Source of the DNA: Rhypophila decipiens
Taxonomy: Eukaryota > Ascomycota > Sordariomycetes > Sordariales > Naviculisporaceae
DNA: 64,000 nt
Assembly: GCA_033297075.1 (NCBI GenBank)
Contig: MU858206.1
Location: 1 to 64,000, forward strand
Reading direction: 5' to 3'
Position numbers and translations under genes: made by a program. Positions 21,716-34,155 of this stretch are shown in pieces; position 1 is the stretch's first letter, and the number at the start of each line of letters is the position of its first letter. The notes under the pieces are model-generated. The model saw nothing but the letters and a program-made list of their open reading frames with translations. It had not been told where the DNA came from and made no database searches.

Positions 21716-23162
21716 TTTTACTTGATAAAGCGGTACGGTGTTGTGCTTGTTTGCGTGTTTTGGGCAAGTTTGCTGTCTTGGTTGGGCGAGAAGACTGTGA
21801 GGACTGTGACAATGGTAAAAGGGACCAAGGGCTTTGACTGCGCTTTATACCCTGGTTCGCTTTACGTGGGATGAAAGTCGCTCGCAATCAAAAGTCTTTC
21901 AGCAGCTGTTGGCAGGTCATTTGAGATCACGGCATATACTCCAGACTAAAGAGAATAAACTCCTTTGAGCAGCTGCTAATTCGAGGCTGCTATTACGTCC
22001 CGCCCCGCTGCAGCCAGTTAGTAATGTGAGCACTTCTTTGATGGAAATCTGGAGAGGTCATTGTATTTGGACCCATCAATCAAAGCCCGGGTTAGGCTGA
22101 CGGACGAAGCCTTTGTCTCCGGCATATAGCTCCCGAACATCACCCGGGGTCACGTATAGCGTGAAAGAGCATTACAAATAGCTATTACTTAAAAACCTAC
22201 AGTAGTGTCTAGGAAATACCGAATAGGATGAGCCTAATTGACCTCAAAGTTCGGTCGATCTTTCTTATTCATCTCGTTCTATATTGGTAACATTACGCTC
22301 GACCCCCTAAACGTTGATCCAAACATTCAGGGGCTGTATTGTAATGCAGTGTACTGTAGTGTAATATCGTGTATTGGGCTGTGTCCGTGTGTACTAATGC
22401 CCACTTGGTAGTTGCTGTGGTCACTTGGATACATCAAACCTTTGCCATACCATTTAAAACCAGCCTCGCAGTCCAAGAGTGCCAAATCCAAGCCTCATAT
22501 ACGAATAGTATCACATTGTCCCAGAAAATGTCATATTCAACTGCCCGAATGTCCAACGAATCGGAATGTTCAAGACCCCCACCCGTCAAGTTCCACTCGG
22601 TGATGTCCCGCCTTGATGACCAATTCACTTTACCCACCAGTGACAACCCGCCCGCTACCTTCCCGCTAGCCGGCGCTTTCCCTCGTGGCCGTCCCGGGCT
22701 CGGGAAGTCGAACGTAAAAAACATGGTAAAGATAAGAATGCCCTTATCGTCAACTGAGGGGTAAATGGGTCAACCAAGACATCATGGTGGGGGCAAGAAC
22801 CTTGATAGGCAACTTTCCCATCGCCATCTCTTCGAACTTGACTCTTTTTAAGCTTTGTTTTGTCGCATTGCCAAGATGGTAAAAGGTTCTTGGAGGTTGT
22901 CAATTTTTCACCACTAGATGCCGCCATCGGCCCTTTGGCGCCGGTTATGCTGGTTCGTCGGGAGCTAAAAACAAGCCTCGGACTCGACTGCCGATGTCAA
23001 CCTAGCTACCTAGATTCCTTACTCACATTGCCATCAACTTCATACCCAAGGTACTTACCTAGGTAACCAGCTCCTTTCACCTTCAAGAGGGAATTTCCCT
23101 CATCCTCCCCTCCCTCTTTCCTACGTCCCGTGCCATCGCCGCCGCCGCCGCCGCCGCCCAAA
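21716..23162. other. 1.4 kb intergenic region
   Basis: A long divergent region between the uncharacterised gene and the metal transporter. Two leftward frames of about 90 codons (22434-22724 and 22655-22927) have no motif and no splice link I can defend. Just upstream of 23163 is a (GCC)n run in the transporter's 5' leader. Confidence 0.5.
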
Positions 23163-24484
23163 ATGGCGCCCAAACTCAGACTCCCCTCCGTCCGCCTGCC
23201 CCCCCGGGTCCTCAAGTTCATCCCCGCTCCGCTCCGGGCAATCCCCGCGCCAGCAGCAAAACTCATCGCCCTTTTGGTCCTAATCAACATTATAATCTGG
23301 GCCGGCACCGGTATTCTCCTGCATCACTTTCCCAAAATGATCACCCCGGCGGTATTGTCGTATACCCTCGGCCTCCGCCACGCGCTCGACGCAGACCACA
23401 TCAGCGCAATCGACCTCATGACGCGGCGCTTGATTGCGTCCGGCCAACGACCGGTTGCCGTCGGGACATTCTTCAGTCTGGGCCACTCAACAGTCGTCAT
23501 TATCACCTGCATCGTCGTGGCTGCTACCTCGGGCGCTTTGAGAGATCGGTTTGACGATTTCACGCGGGTGGGCAACATCATCGGGACTTCGGTGTCTGCT
23601 GCGTTCTTGCTCATCTTGTGCGTCGGGAACGGGTGGGTTCTTTGGAGGTTGGTGAAGAGGGTTAGGGTTGTGCTTGAGGAGCAGCGCCAGCAGAGACAGA
23701 GTGGGAGTGGGCAGGAGGAGGACGACGGGGGTGCAGACGCAGCTGCGAATTTGAGTCTCGAGGGGGCGGGGTTTTTGGCAAATGTCTTTCGGAAATTGTT
23801 CAGGATGGTCGATCGGCCGTGGAAGATGCTGCCGCTGGGGTTTTTGTTTGGGCTGGGGTTCGACACCAGTAGTGAGATTGCTATTTTGGGGATTGCGAGT
23901 ATCCAGGCTGCGCAGGGGACGTCGATTTGGCTGATTCTGATCTTTCCTGTTTTGTTTACTGGTGAGTTTGCCCCCTTTTACTGGACGATTTTGGCGAGGC
24001 AGAGGGGCGTGGGCTAATGGTGACAGCTGGCATGTGCATGCTCGACACGACCGACGGAGCATTGATGATGGCGCTGTACACGTCCAAGGCCTTCTCGAGG
24101 GACGTCGTCGCAATATTGTACTACTCGATCGTCTTGACCGGAATCACGGTCTTTGTGTCGGCGTTCATTGGCATCATCCAGGTCTTGTCGCTTGTGGCTA
24201 ATATTGCCGAGCCGGAAGGGAGGTTCTGGGAGGGAGTGGATGCTATTGGGGAGCATTATGACATTATCGGAGGGTGCATTTGCGGTCTCTTCTTGCTGGT
24301 CGGTGTGGGCTCCATCTTTGTGTATAAGCCGTGGAGGAAGAGGATGGATCAGAGGGCCGAAGAGAGAGCTGCTGCTGCTGGGACGCGCGAGGAAGGCCAG
24401 AGCGGGTTGTTAGATACTCAGTTGCCCGAGTCTGAGATTCGGAGTTTAGATGTGCCGGCTGCCACGCCGCGAGCCGAGGTGTGA
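23163..24484 (+). CDS. NiCoT-family nickel/cobalt transporter
   Basis: Exons 23163-23961 and 24027-24484, with a 65-nt intron, join in phase to 418 residues. The family signatures are complete: RHALDADHISAID in the second helix (the metal-binding HX4DH motif), LGFDTSSEI, and GMCMLDTTDG across the exon junction. About eight hydrophobic helices are present, with a long Gln/Glu/Gly-rich cytosolic loop near residues 180-210 and a soluble C-terminal tail. NiCoT proteins import Ni2+ or Co2+ using the ion gradient; in fungi nickel mainly supplies urease. The start is the ATG at 23163; the frame upstream has only a GTG. Confidence 0.93.
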
Positions 24485-25043
24485 ATGATGTTGCGAATGA
24501 GTGTAAATAAGAGGTTAGGTAAGTATTGGAACAGATTTGAGTGTGTATTCCGTGCCATTATAAGGTTTATCACATCTGGGTATGCTCAGAGAGCGCTTTC
24601 AACTTTATGTGGCTTGGCAACCTCAGTTGTGCGTTGCCCCGATTATGGTCGCTCCGTTTGCGCCATAAATGTCACATAACAATGGTGATATGATAACAAT
24701 AGGTCCTAGAACTTCAGCTACAGTTATGTTAATATCTTAACAATTCCCTAGTTCATCTCCCGAAACTATCCGCTCCAACTAGAAAGCGCGCTTCCTGTAG
24801 ACAGCACTTCGTCAGATTTCATGCACCAAACCGAAAGTGCTAATTGCGGCTGAAAGGTGCAGGGGCTCCTGAGGCAGCCCGAGCGGGGTGCGACCATGGG
24901 CGGCGGACATCTTAAAATCCCTACGAAGGCAGTACAGCTGGCTCAGGCTGCCGTGCTTTCTTTCTGACCTCCGTCCCTCATCCACCGCTCCTCGCAGGTG
25001 CTGTTCCAGATTTTGTGTATACCAACAATATTCAACTACCAAG
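24485..25043. other. Intergenic, no supported gene
   Basis: About 560 bp, the 3' flank of the transporter and 5' flank of the next rightward gene. No feature stands out. Confidence 0.5.
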
Positions 25044-26238
25044 ATGCCATCTGCGGAAACAGAGAAGAAGAGAATCGTCTATGACTGGGGGTCAATGTTA
25101 ATGCTATGGGGTTTTCAAGGGTAGGTCTTGCCCATTTTTTGCCATCTTGCGACAATCACCGTCAGTGCATACTGACCAGCACCCTTGCAGGCTAAAACTC
25201 TTCTACACCTCCTCGGCCCTATGTTTCATCTCGCTCTTCCTCTCCCTTACACCCGTCCTCTGGAGCCCAAGCAGCTGGCTCAGCTGGCTCATGATCAGTA
25301 TGCAGGCTGTATCGGAATTCGCCTACTTACCTGACTACGAGATGATCGATGCTATGGCCAAGGACGAGGTGTCTAGACGCTGTATGACGTTCGATGCCAA
25401 AGTGAATGCTACGCAGGGACCAACCGCGGCCGTCGAGGTGGTCAACGGATGGTATGGCCCGGGAGCGTACCTCGCATGGCTACTGACGGCGTACGTGGCG
25501 GCGTTCTCGTCCATCTGGCGTTCCAAGTGCGCGCAGAGCCAGGAAGGGGACATGCTGGACGGAGAGATGGTTGGTGCGCTGCTGTATCCCATGGTGGCAC
25601 TCTTTGATGTGTTTGTCAGGCTGGTGCGGTGCAAGGTGGACGCGCAGATGAGCGCGGCACTTTTTGTGCTGTTTTCGGCGCTGATGGTGTTTGGCCCAAC
25701 GTCGCGGCTGTCGTGGCAGGTGGACGGAGAGGATTTTGATCTAGAGGTGTTTCCAAAGACGAACAGGAGCTGGGCATGGAAGTTTGCTGGGTTTCTCGTG
25801 CATGGGTTTGTGATTACGTTGATTGGGGAGCCCTATGCTTATACCTTGGAGTTGCTGTTGCCGGTTTATATCATGATTTTCGCGGTCATGCTGTACGCGC
25901 CGATTCATGGGGAGAGACTGAGTGAGGAGTACCCATATACGATGACGGTGTATCGGCCGCGAGCGGAGCGCGTCGCGGTGTTTGGGGTTTTGCAGATTAT
26001 CTTCTTGTCGGTTGCGTGGGGGAAGATTGGTTCCCCGGTCCCGATCACAGGGGCGTCTCTGTGGGATATGGACCAGATTGCGGGGCTCGTCAGTGCTGTG
26101 GCTGCATTGCTGTTCTTCAGAATGTCTGGGGTGGTGTCCTTGGTTTCCGAGGTGCGCAACAGGCTTGCCGGGTTTAGACAGGTCGCTGGGGACGAGTCTG
26201 GCATTGAGCTTTCAATACAGGGGCGAGGCACTGCATAA
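25044..26238 (+). CDS. Fungal multipass membrane protein, 374 aa
   Basis: Exon 25044-25120 starts MPSAETEKKRIVYDWGSMLM and is joined across a 70-nt intron (25121-25190, with CTGAC branch site) to 25191-26238; the phase fits (FQG|LKLFY). About eight hydrophobic helices are visible, such as LFYTSSALCFISLFLSLTPV and GLVSAVAALLFFRMSGVVSL, with a glycosylatable loop (NAT) after the second. No transporter signature is recognised. It lies co-directionally between the nickel transporter and the MBOAT gene, but that gives no firm hint of a joint function. Confidence 0.7.
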
Positions 26239-26955
26239 AGGCGTTGCTGATATGGCGTACGTGTATTGAGAAGGAAGGGTGGAGAGTTTGGATGTCAACG
26301 AAGAGGTTAAAACATGTGAAAATATTATGGTATCATCTAACCCCATACTTACGAGGTGGGATATTCATCGACACCATAGATGATAGTGAGCAGTCGGGAG
26401 TGTTTGGCCTCTTTGCCGCCAAGTTCGGCACCGACTGCTTTGCTTTGGACTTCTTGCTCCTTTGGACGGTCTTTACTCGGAGGTCTCTTTTAGATTCTTA
26501 CATCATTCAAGATGCCGGGCTCAGCCCGAGCCTGGTTTGTGTTCTGTGTAAAGTGGGCTGTTGTACACGTGTAACATATCAGATACGCTTACAAAGAGTC
26601 GCTCAAATGCCCATAGCAGATTCGAAGTATACTGAATCGTTATTAATGGTTAGAATTGACGGCTATTTTAGGTGTGGTGGGCTGTTGGCTGTTTTCTTTG
26701 TGGTGTGATGGTGGTGTGATGCCGGGAGCAGCCGAGAACCTTGACAGCTACAGCCAAACAACGTGATAATTATCACCCCTTGGTTGTGACGTCAAGAGTT
26801 CAGCTACAATTAAAGTCCATATAGGGGGGTTTGATGCTGTTTTCTTTTCAACGTCAGCAACACAAGATTTTATCGTTGCATCGAAATGCGCTTGATCAAA
26901 TACTTAGTACCACCCTGCCACCTTACAGTCACGGTAGTATCTTGATGCACCAATT
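26239..26955. other. Intergenic, no supported gene
   Basis: About 700 bp between two rightward genes. A 150-codon open frame at 26244-26708 has no recognisable motif and poor coding character. Confidence 0.45.
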
Positions 26956-28812
26956 ATGCCCCCTGTTCCACACGCACTACAGTTTGAAATTTATAACATT
27001 GTCAAACCTCAAGATAATCTACTGCCCATCATGGCAAATTCAACCCTATCAACAAGAGGAATCCTCCCGGTAGACCCAACCTCCCCAGCCCCAGCAGACG
27101 CCCTCTCAATCCTACCACACATCCTCCTATTCATCGTCCTGCTCCTAGCATTCTACCCACCACCATTCCGATTCCGAGGAAGCATAATATGTACCCTCGT
27201 AGCCCTACTAGACTGGCGATCGACGGTCTCACTCTGGCCGCCCAACCTAGACGACACACGACCCTTCAAATACGGGATTGCGAGCTCGTGGATCTTTGTA
27301 CTTCCTGTTCTTCAGAGGGTGTTGATTCAGCTTCCTGAGAAGGACTTTTGGAGGCTTGATGAGGAGGAGGTTGTTTTTTCCGAGTTGAGAGAAGATGATG
27401 GTCCGGTGCCAGTCAAGACTCATCGGCCGTCGCCGCGGGAATGGTCGTGGAAGAAGCTGAGATGGTCTATCTCGCTCTTTGCTACGCCTCGAGCGGTGGG
27501 CTGGAACTTTGGGAGTAGGAAGATGAATGCCCAGCGGGAGGAGATAAGGCGGGCGAGGTTGGCTTTGTCAGACACTCCGGCTGGTGGTGCAGCGTGCAAG
27601 ACAGACGATGAGATGGTCAAGATAAAGTTGCAGTTTCCAAGGGCACAGTTTGTGGTTGTGAAGCTGTTTAGGGCGTTTGCGTGTTATTTGGTTTGGGATC
27701 TTGTCGCGGTTGCGAATCGGCGAGTTATTGTTCCCCGGGGCGAGGAGTGGTGGAGTTGGCATCCTGAGATTATGGCCAAGATTCTTTGGTTGGAGATCTT
27801 GATGGGGATTACGGTTTATGTTGGGATGAATATGCAGTTTGATGTCGCTGCTGCTATTGGGGTCGGACTGAGGTTGAATGAGCCCGAGGTGAGTCTAACA
27901 TTGCCGGTGATATGATTACTGTGATTACGATGCTGATGTGAATCAGGACTGGCCGCCCCTGTTCGGCAGCATAACAGACTGCTACACCATAGCCAATGTC
28001 TGGGGCAAATTCTGGCATCAGTATATGCGTCAGGTATGCTTAATCCTGTCCCCCTTAATAGTCTCTTAGCCTCCAAATACTGACGCATGACCATACAGCC
28101 CTGCCTTGGAACATCGCACTTCCTGCTAGCACACCTCAACCTGCTCATCTCGCGTCTTCCACGCCGCCTTCACATTTTTCAAATTCCTAAACATTCTCTG
28201 GTAGCATATCTGTTCCATCTCTTGACTGCTTTCGCCATCAGCACCTTCTTCCATGCCCTCAGCGTGGGGACCGTCGCCGTGGGAGTTACGCCCGTCCGAG
28301 GGATTATCAAAGACATGGCCATCTTCTTCATGATCCAGCCGTTTGCGGCTGCGTTTGAGAGTTTCATTTCGACCTGTTACGATAAATTCGTGGTGGCGAG
28401 GTTGTTAAGGTCCAAGTTGGCTGCCGGTCGGAACGTGAAGCAGCCTGGAACGGCGGTATCAGATGGTAGTGGTCACGATGATCACACTATAGCGCCAACG
28501 ACGACCAACAGCACAGCCAAAACAGACACTGGCCTTGTACCAAGCCGCCACATTATCGAGGAAACGGAGGCAACATGTTCAGGGCAGGAGACTGATGCAA
28601 ACAAGGATACTGAGCGCAGTCAAAGAAGAAGAATGTCAGTGGTGTTTTGGTCAGCCGTCTTTGGCCGTATGGTGGGCTATGTCTGGGTGCTTTTCTGGTT
28701 CTACCTCACAGGACAGTGGTTTATTCGTCCATACATCGACGTGGGCATGGTCGAGTGGGGACTGCCGTTTTCTTTTGCAGATTGGTTACTCTTGGCCGAG
28801 GGCTGTCGTTGA
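26956..28812 (+). CDS. Wax-synthase-type MBOAT O-acyltransferase, 3 exons
   Basis: Exons 26956-27888, 27947-28033 and 28099-28812 (introns of 58 and 65 nt) join in phase to 577 residues. The second exon carries the family core DWPPLFGSITDCYTIANVW followed by the FWHQYMRQ motif. A further His lies in FFHALSVG in exon 3. This is the pattern of the MBOAT_2 / wax synthase group. Five or more hydrophobic helices surround it, and a hydrophilic low-complexity insert sits near residues 450-500. Fungal members often acetylate hydroxyls of terpenoids or other secondary metabolites at the ER, but a lipid acyl acceptor is equally possible. An alternative start is the ATG at 27030. Confidence 0.86.
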
Positions 28813-28916
28813 GCGAAAGTATAATGTCTCCTCTCAGTATATTGCAGAAAGCAATCCCCGAATCCGTTGAAATATAATACGCCCAGCTAGCATTGGTGTG
28901 ATTCCTCTCACACATT

Positions 28917-30030
28917 TTACCGCTTAACATGACCATCATCGCTCTCAAGCTTATATGCAGGTGGACTATACGCCGGTGGACTCTCACTGTCCACTACCAT
29001 CCGTGGCCCGGTCGTCACTGGGACCGCCTGCTTCTTCGCACGCTTCCGCTTCCCAAGAATGACCACTCCGGCAATCGTCCCAAGAACCAAGAGGGCAGCC
29101 AGCGCGACACCAATCCAAAGACCAGCCTGCTGCCCCGTCGTCAAACTGCTCAATCCATGTTCCTCATCCCCAGCTCGGATTCTATCCAGCATAGCCTGAT
29201 CGGTTGGCGCCCATCGAACGAGAATCGTCGTCTCGACGGCCGTTACTTGTATGACCGACCCTGGCGACATTGCATGTGGCTGCCCGCCGACCGATCCTAG
29301 ATCCGTTGGCGTGACGGTAGGCTGGACAATCGCCACCCCGTTGTCATTGTCAATGGGACGAGATGTGTTGTCATCGTTGCATGTGGCACATGTCACCGCC
29401 GCGACGGGGGATGTCAAGACGCTGAGACACGACCCAGTCGAGACCCGGGGGTCGGGTGTTGTCAGTGATTCAAAGGCTGCCGTGTAGCCACTGTCTCGGA
29501 TGCAGCTGTCAGTCGTTGCTTGTGCATGCGGTGCGCAACCTTGAGCGGTGGTACTCAATTTCCCGGATCTGTACTCACGTGGGACAACAAACAGCAATCT
29601 TCCCTCCTCCCACTCTATCCAACCTCGGCGACCCTGCATATTGCGTTCCATAGTCGGCAGCGCTGTACCATCCGCTAGGACAGATGCCAGGAGAAAAGTA
29701 CTTGTGCTGAAAGTCGACAAACGTCCCTGTGCTGGTGCTGGTGATGGTACCAGTGGGTCGGAAAGTCGTGGTGGGACCGGTGGTGGCGGTAGGTGGATAA
29801 CACTCGACATTGTTGCTATTGACAAAGACGAGAGACGGCCATCGCTCTGGGATATAGGCGAATGGACGGCCGTCGGCGAAAGGGCGTCCCCAGTCGTCCA
29901 AGTTGCCATTATTGGAGCATCGTGGTGGTGGTGTAAAGATGCTGGTTAGAGGGCCTAGGTTTGTCCAGTCCGGTCTTGTTGTCGGAGGGACATTGACGTC
30001 TGTTGTGGTGGCTGTGAAGCGGTACGGCAT
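28917..30030 (-). CDS. Single-pass cell-surface protein, fungal type
   Basis: Exons 29579-30030 and 28917-29505, with a 73-nt intron, join in phase (VCCPT|CIRDSG) to 346 residues. The N-terminal ~230 residues are Thr/Pro/Ser-rich with paired cysteines (CSNNG, CYPP, CPSGW, CCP, TCATC) and lack a classical signal peptide. One transmembrane helix follows (GLWIGVALAALLVLGTIAGV), then a basic stop-transfer KRKRAKK and a short cytosolic tail with a PPAYSPPAY motif. The layout matches a large group of fungal wall-anchored or stress-sensor-like proteins of unknown function. The 3' end almost meets the convergent MBOAT gene. Confidence 0.8.
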
Positions 30031-31163
30031 TGTGTTGTATTAGTCAGTTGGTGATATGGCTTCCAAGTGTCCAACAAAAGAGGCTAGATGGCGGGCGCTA
30101 GATCGTAGCCCTGAGAGGCCATGCTTGGCCTATATAGTGAGCTGTCGATGATGGCCCATGGGCGTCGCAAAAACATGATATCATCTGTGCCATCGTCCCG
30201 GGAGTTCTCCTCTTTCGAGCCACTGTCTTGCCATCAGTGAGATGATAAAACTGGATAGCACCGATGACACGAAAGATGCGCTGGAAGTGCACAAGAAGAG
30301 GGCAGTGCCGAGAATCAATTGGATATACAGTACGGCAGACTTGGTCCTTCTGACGGAGCCCAACCAGTGGCTGGACAGGAGCTTCTGGATATCAAAAGGC
30401 GTTGGTCGATCTTTTAGCCATCAGTTGTCACTTTAGGAAATCACGTCGATAATCGTTTCAGCAATTCAGGTCAGGTGAGAAAGCCCAGCCAATTGCCAGC
30501 TCGATCATGCATGGCCGGCTCGGGAAATTGTGGACGTCCTCGGATTCTGATGTCATGGGCCGAGATATCCGTCGCGGCTGTGCTTTGGGTTACATTCAGA
30601 CTCTCAACTTGAGTGAGTGAGCCTAACGAGGGCGCCGATCTCTTGCTGACCGGTCAGCAGAAAGCCTCAAGGTGAGTGGGTGAGCAATACTTGAGTCTTG
30701 AGGTGGCAGGACTCGACGAGGCAATTCTATACAAGAGTCGCCTCATGGTACTCCTTGAGGCTCTTGCAGAGCTTGAAGCCTATTCGACTCCAACTTTTTG
30801 GACCCCAACTTTCTTCAAGACACTCCGTAAACCAAGCAATGGGATTGAGCTTGATCCCCAATCCAATCATACATAATACCAATATCCCCAATCCAATCAT
30901 ACATAATACCAATCGACTGCTACGCCAGCAACACATCGTGACATAATCCCCAGATACTGACTGTCGCATAGCTATCTCTGCATGTCTCTAGGTTGGGTAG
31001 AACGACTTTCAATGAACCAGATATGGGCATCTAGTTGTGAACTTGTGACGCGGCAGCATGTCTGTAGTCGCCCTGCGTTCCTGACCATGCACCAAAGCTG
31101 TTGTTACCAAAACAAAAGTTCCAGTGCGTCGTGTGATGGGCAGGGTGCTTGTAACATGCCTCC
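30031..31163. other. Intergenic with a 30-bp duplication
   Basis: About 1.1 kb upstream of the cell-surface gene and downstream of the NACHT gene. It has no supported gene and carries the tandem duplication listed separately. Confidence 0.5.
30855..30913. repeat. Two-copy 30-bp tandem duplication
   Basis: The unit starting TCCCCAATCCAATCATACAT is present twice in direct succession (starts at 30855 and 30885) with no difference over about 29 bp, which suggests a recent duplication. Confidence 0.9.
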
Positions 31164-34155
31164 TCATTGACGTCTTCCACCAGACTTCCAGACCGTTCCG
31201 GGAGGTGCTAGTCTTTTGGCCAAACCAATCACTCTTTCCTTCTTAGATACACCGTTATTTCGTTCGTTTGGAGTGCCTTCGTTGCTTGTACTGTCGTTCG
31301 ACTGCCTGATTGGAATTTCCAAAGTGTCCGTGTTCTCCGTATGTGTTCCCGGAGCAGGGAGGGAACTCTCTGGCAGCGGGGAAGGAGAAGAACTGACCCT
31401 GCTTCTATTTGCCGATGGAGCTTTCTGCATTTGATGGGATTTTGCTTTCTCGATCCATGTTTTTTTCTCGTCCTCTGAGAGCTTACTGTGGTTCAAAAGC
31501 GTTTCGACGGTTTCCACATCTGGTGACGGAGGCGTGCGGCCAGATTTCACTTTACCGTATTCAACTGTCACGAACGAGACAGCCACTTTCATTAGTGATG
31601 TGATATACTGGTCACTGCATGGCACTGAGCGGAGCTTCCTGTCCAGATACTTATGAAGGCGCCACATTGCCATCAGATGCAGGAAGTCTTTCGGATGCGG
31701 TGATACCGCCACCTGCTCCCCGAACCAGGACCAGACTCCGAGGGGAATAGCGGTGCAATGGCTCTACCCACCTCGTCCAGTAATTCCACCTCGACAATTC
31801 TCAAAGCTTCCTGTTGCGTGTGTGCGGAGATATCCAGAACACGAAAGATGACGAGCCAGGCCTGTTGCGGGATAAAATCACTCAGGTTGAAATGGATCCA
31901 TTTGAGCTGCAGGAGGTATGATCGAGCCAACGCCAGATGGGGGTTGAATCTCTCATCCGTAGCGGATGTGATTTGCTGCCATATGTCCGGTTGGTCGAGA
32001 AAGTCCTTGACGGTTCTGTGCAGATACCCTATTTGAGCGTCAGCGAGAAGATCCCCTCGCTCGGGCGGAAGTTGGCTCAGATCCCTCAAGATCTTGTCGT
32101 CGTCAGAACCTTCGACTGTCGTTGGGGGGTTTATGGTGATAACTGGATTTTCCGAGCCTGGAACCTCTCTAGATTCATGATTATCAGACAGCTTATCCGT
32201 CGCCAGCAGGGCCTGCTTGATCCACAGTGTCGACACCTCAAGTAGCCCCTTGCATCGGCTGTCCAGTCGACGTCTCATGTTGAGAGCCCTGTAGAACCGT
32301 TGCTTCGGGAACAAGAGCGCAGGTTCTATATGCGCCTGAATTGCGAGGCTCTCGTCCTCGTCAGCGAGCGATAGGCAGAGGAGTGATAGTGCGAGTGGCG
32401 ACGCCTTAACTATCTGGAAGAGAGCTGAAGCTTCTTGCATATAGCGGCCGTTGAAGTTGTGCAATATCGTCCGGAATAAGTCATCCAATTCGGGAGGAAG
32501 TGCGTCCAACTTTTGCTGCAGATCAGGCAGCCTGTCACCATCTCTGAGGCCCTCCTTCAGGGATCGGACGACAAGTACGACGCAGAGAAAGACACCGGAA
32601 GACTTTTCGGCAATACTTTCCACCAAAGACTGGGCCTCCTTCTCGTTCATCATCCAGAGCTCGCGGAATGCAACGCTCCCGCCTAGTTCAGAATCAATAT
32701 ACGTCTTGATGTCAGAGTAGGTCAGGTCCTGGAGCATGAGCTGTGGCTTCGTGCGTAACTCGTCCTCAAATATGATCCACGGCCGACTAGCTACGCAGAT
32801 CTTGACATTTGGGTACCGGGAGATCTTGAAAATGAAGGAGATCAAGGCCGAATGGTCGCCCTTGAACTCGTCTAGCCCGTCGATGAGGAAGCAATACTTG
32901 ACAGCCGTTTCCGAGTCCTCCAATAGGAACCTGAACATCTGTTGAAGATCGGCCCAGCTCCACTGGCCATTGACGTCCGTAGAGAGAGCGAGCGACTTCC
33001 ATCTGTCAATTGTAGCTTGGGGGGCCATCTCGCTCAGTTGGCCTAGTGCTTGGGTGAGAAGGGTTCTCAGCAGGCCTTCTTGAGAGTGTTGAAGATGCGC
33101 GGATCCAGCCAGCCAGAAGTAAAACGAGGCAGTAATGACAGGCGTCCCATTCCCCCAGACCCCCAAGTGCATCCCTGTCCGTGTACGTTGGTCCTGAAAT
33201 ATGTACTTCATCAGAGTGCTTTTGCCCGAACCGGCTTTTCCCGTGATCCAGTAGATGGAATCATCGCTTTCAAGCCATTGCGAGAAACTGTGCCAGGTTG
33301 CGGTGTGAGGTCCTGCGGTTCGAGGAATATCCACTCAAAGGTTTTGGCGTGAGCCTCGGCAACTTGCTGTTCGCGAATCAGCATCTCCGAGAACTCCAAG
33401 TGACGCAAAAAGGCCGCTAAAAACATATTTTGCAACCTCTGTTTTCGGGCCATGAAGACATACGGCTCAATGGCACCTGACCGAAACTCTGAAGCTTGCG
33501 CAAGGCCAAGTCAATATTGGACCGCCATAGCTTCATGGAGTTGACCTGCTCCAAAATCTCCTTTCCGATGCTCAAGGACTCTCCCCATATCGCGTCGCTT
33601 TGGCTTTGCCTCACACTCAGCTGGCTCGCAAAGTCTTTGATCTCATCTCTGCAGCCAGAGAGTCAGTGCGTTTATCATAAAAGGTTGGCATTCTCATGGA
33701 CCCTACCTCAGATTCATCAGAATGACCAACATGAGTTGATCTCGTAATTCGTTTACCTTCTGTTTCAAGATTTCCAGCTTCTCCCGATTCCTAATCGCCT
33801 TCACACTCATCTGGATATTTTTCCACCCGGAGGTGTGGTCGTCCCTCGATGAGAAACTTCGTTTGATCTTTTTCATGGTTTCTGCAACATCCAGGCACTC
33901 CCCAGCAACAGCAATGGCCTGCTTCTCGGACTCGGTGGGTTGTCTACCTAACCGGCCAGAGTGGAGAGATGAGTTAAGCCAAGAGCTAGACATTGATAAC
34001 CTGTCGATCGCCACGAAAAGCTGGGTAATCATGTCCGGACGGCCGTCCGAGTCGATGGATTGGTATACCTCGATAATCCCGAGGAGGCCCTTGTAGCTGA
34101 AATCGACAAATTGTACGACAGAGGTGGCAACTGCGAGTACGCTCAGAGGCTCCAT
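31164..34155 (-). pseudogene. Helo-like NACHT STAND NTPase gene with frame breaks
   Basis: The first exon (33707-34155) encodes the helo-like N-terminus (MEPLSVLAVATSVVQFVDFS) and is joined in phase across a 58-nt intron. Downstream come AHAKTFEWIF, the Walker A site ITGKAGSGKST, Walker B FLIDGLDEF and the sensor-like ICVASRPW, all typical of fungal NACHT proteins. A long helical region and a Ser/Pro-rich tail follow. The reading frame shifts three times: near 33440-33500 (a 38-nt intron could explain it), near 33280-33330 between FEWIFLEP and TWHSFSQWL, and near 31715-31745. The last two cannot be spliced away. Either the gene is dead or the assembly has indels. Intact relatives act as cell-death switches in non-self recognition. 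Confidence 0.82.
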
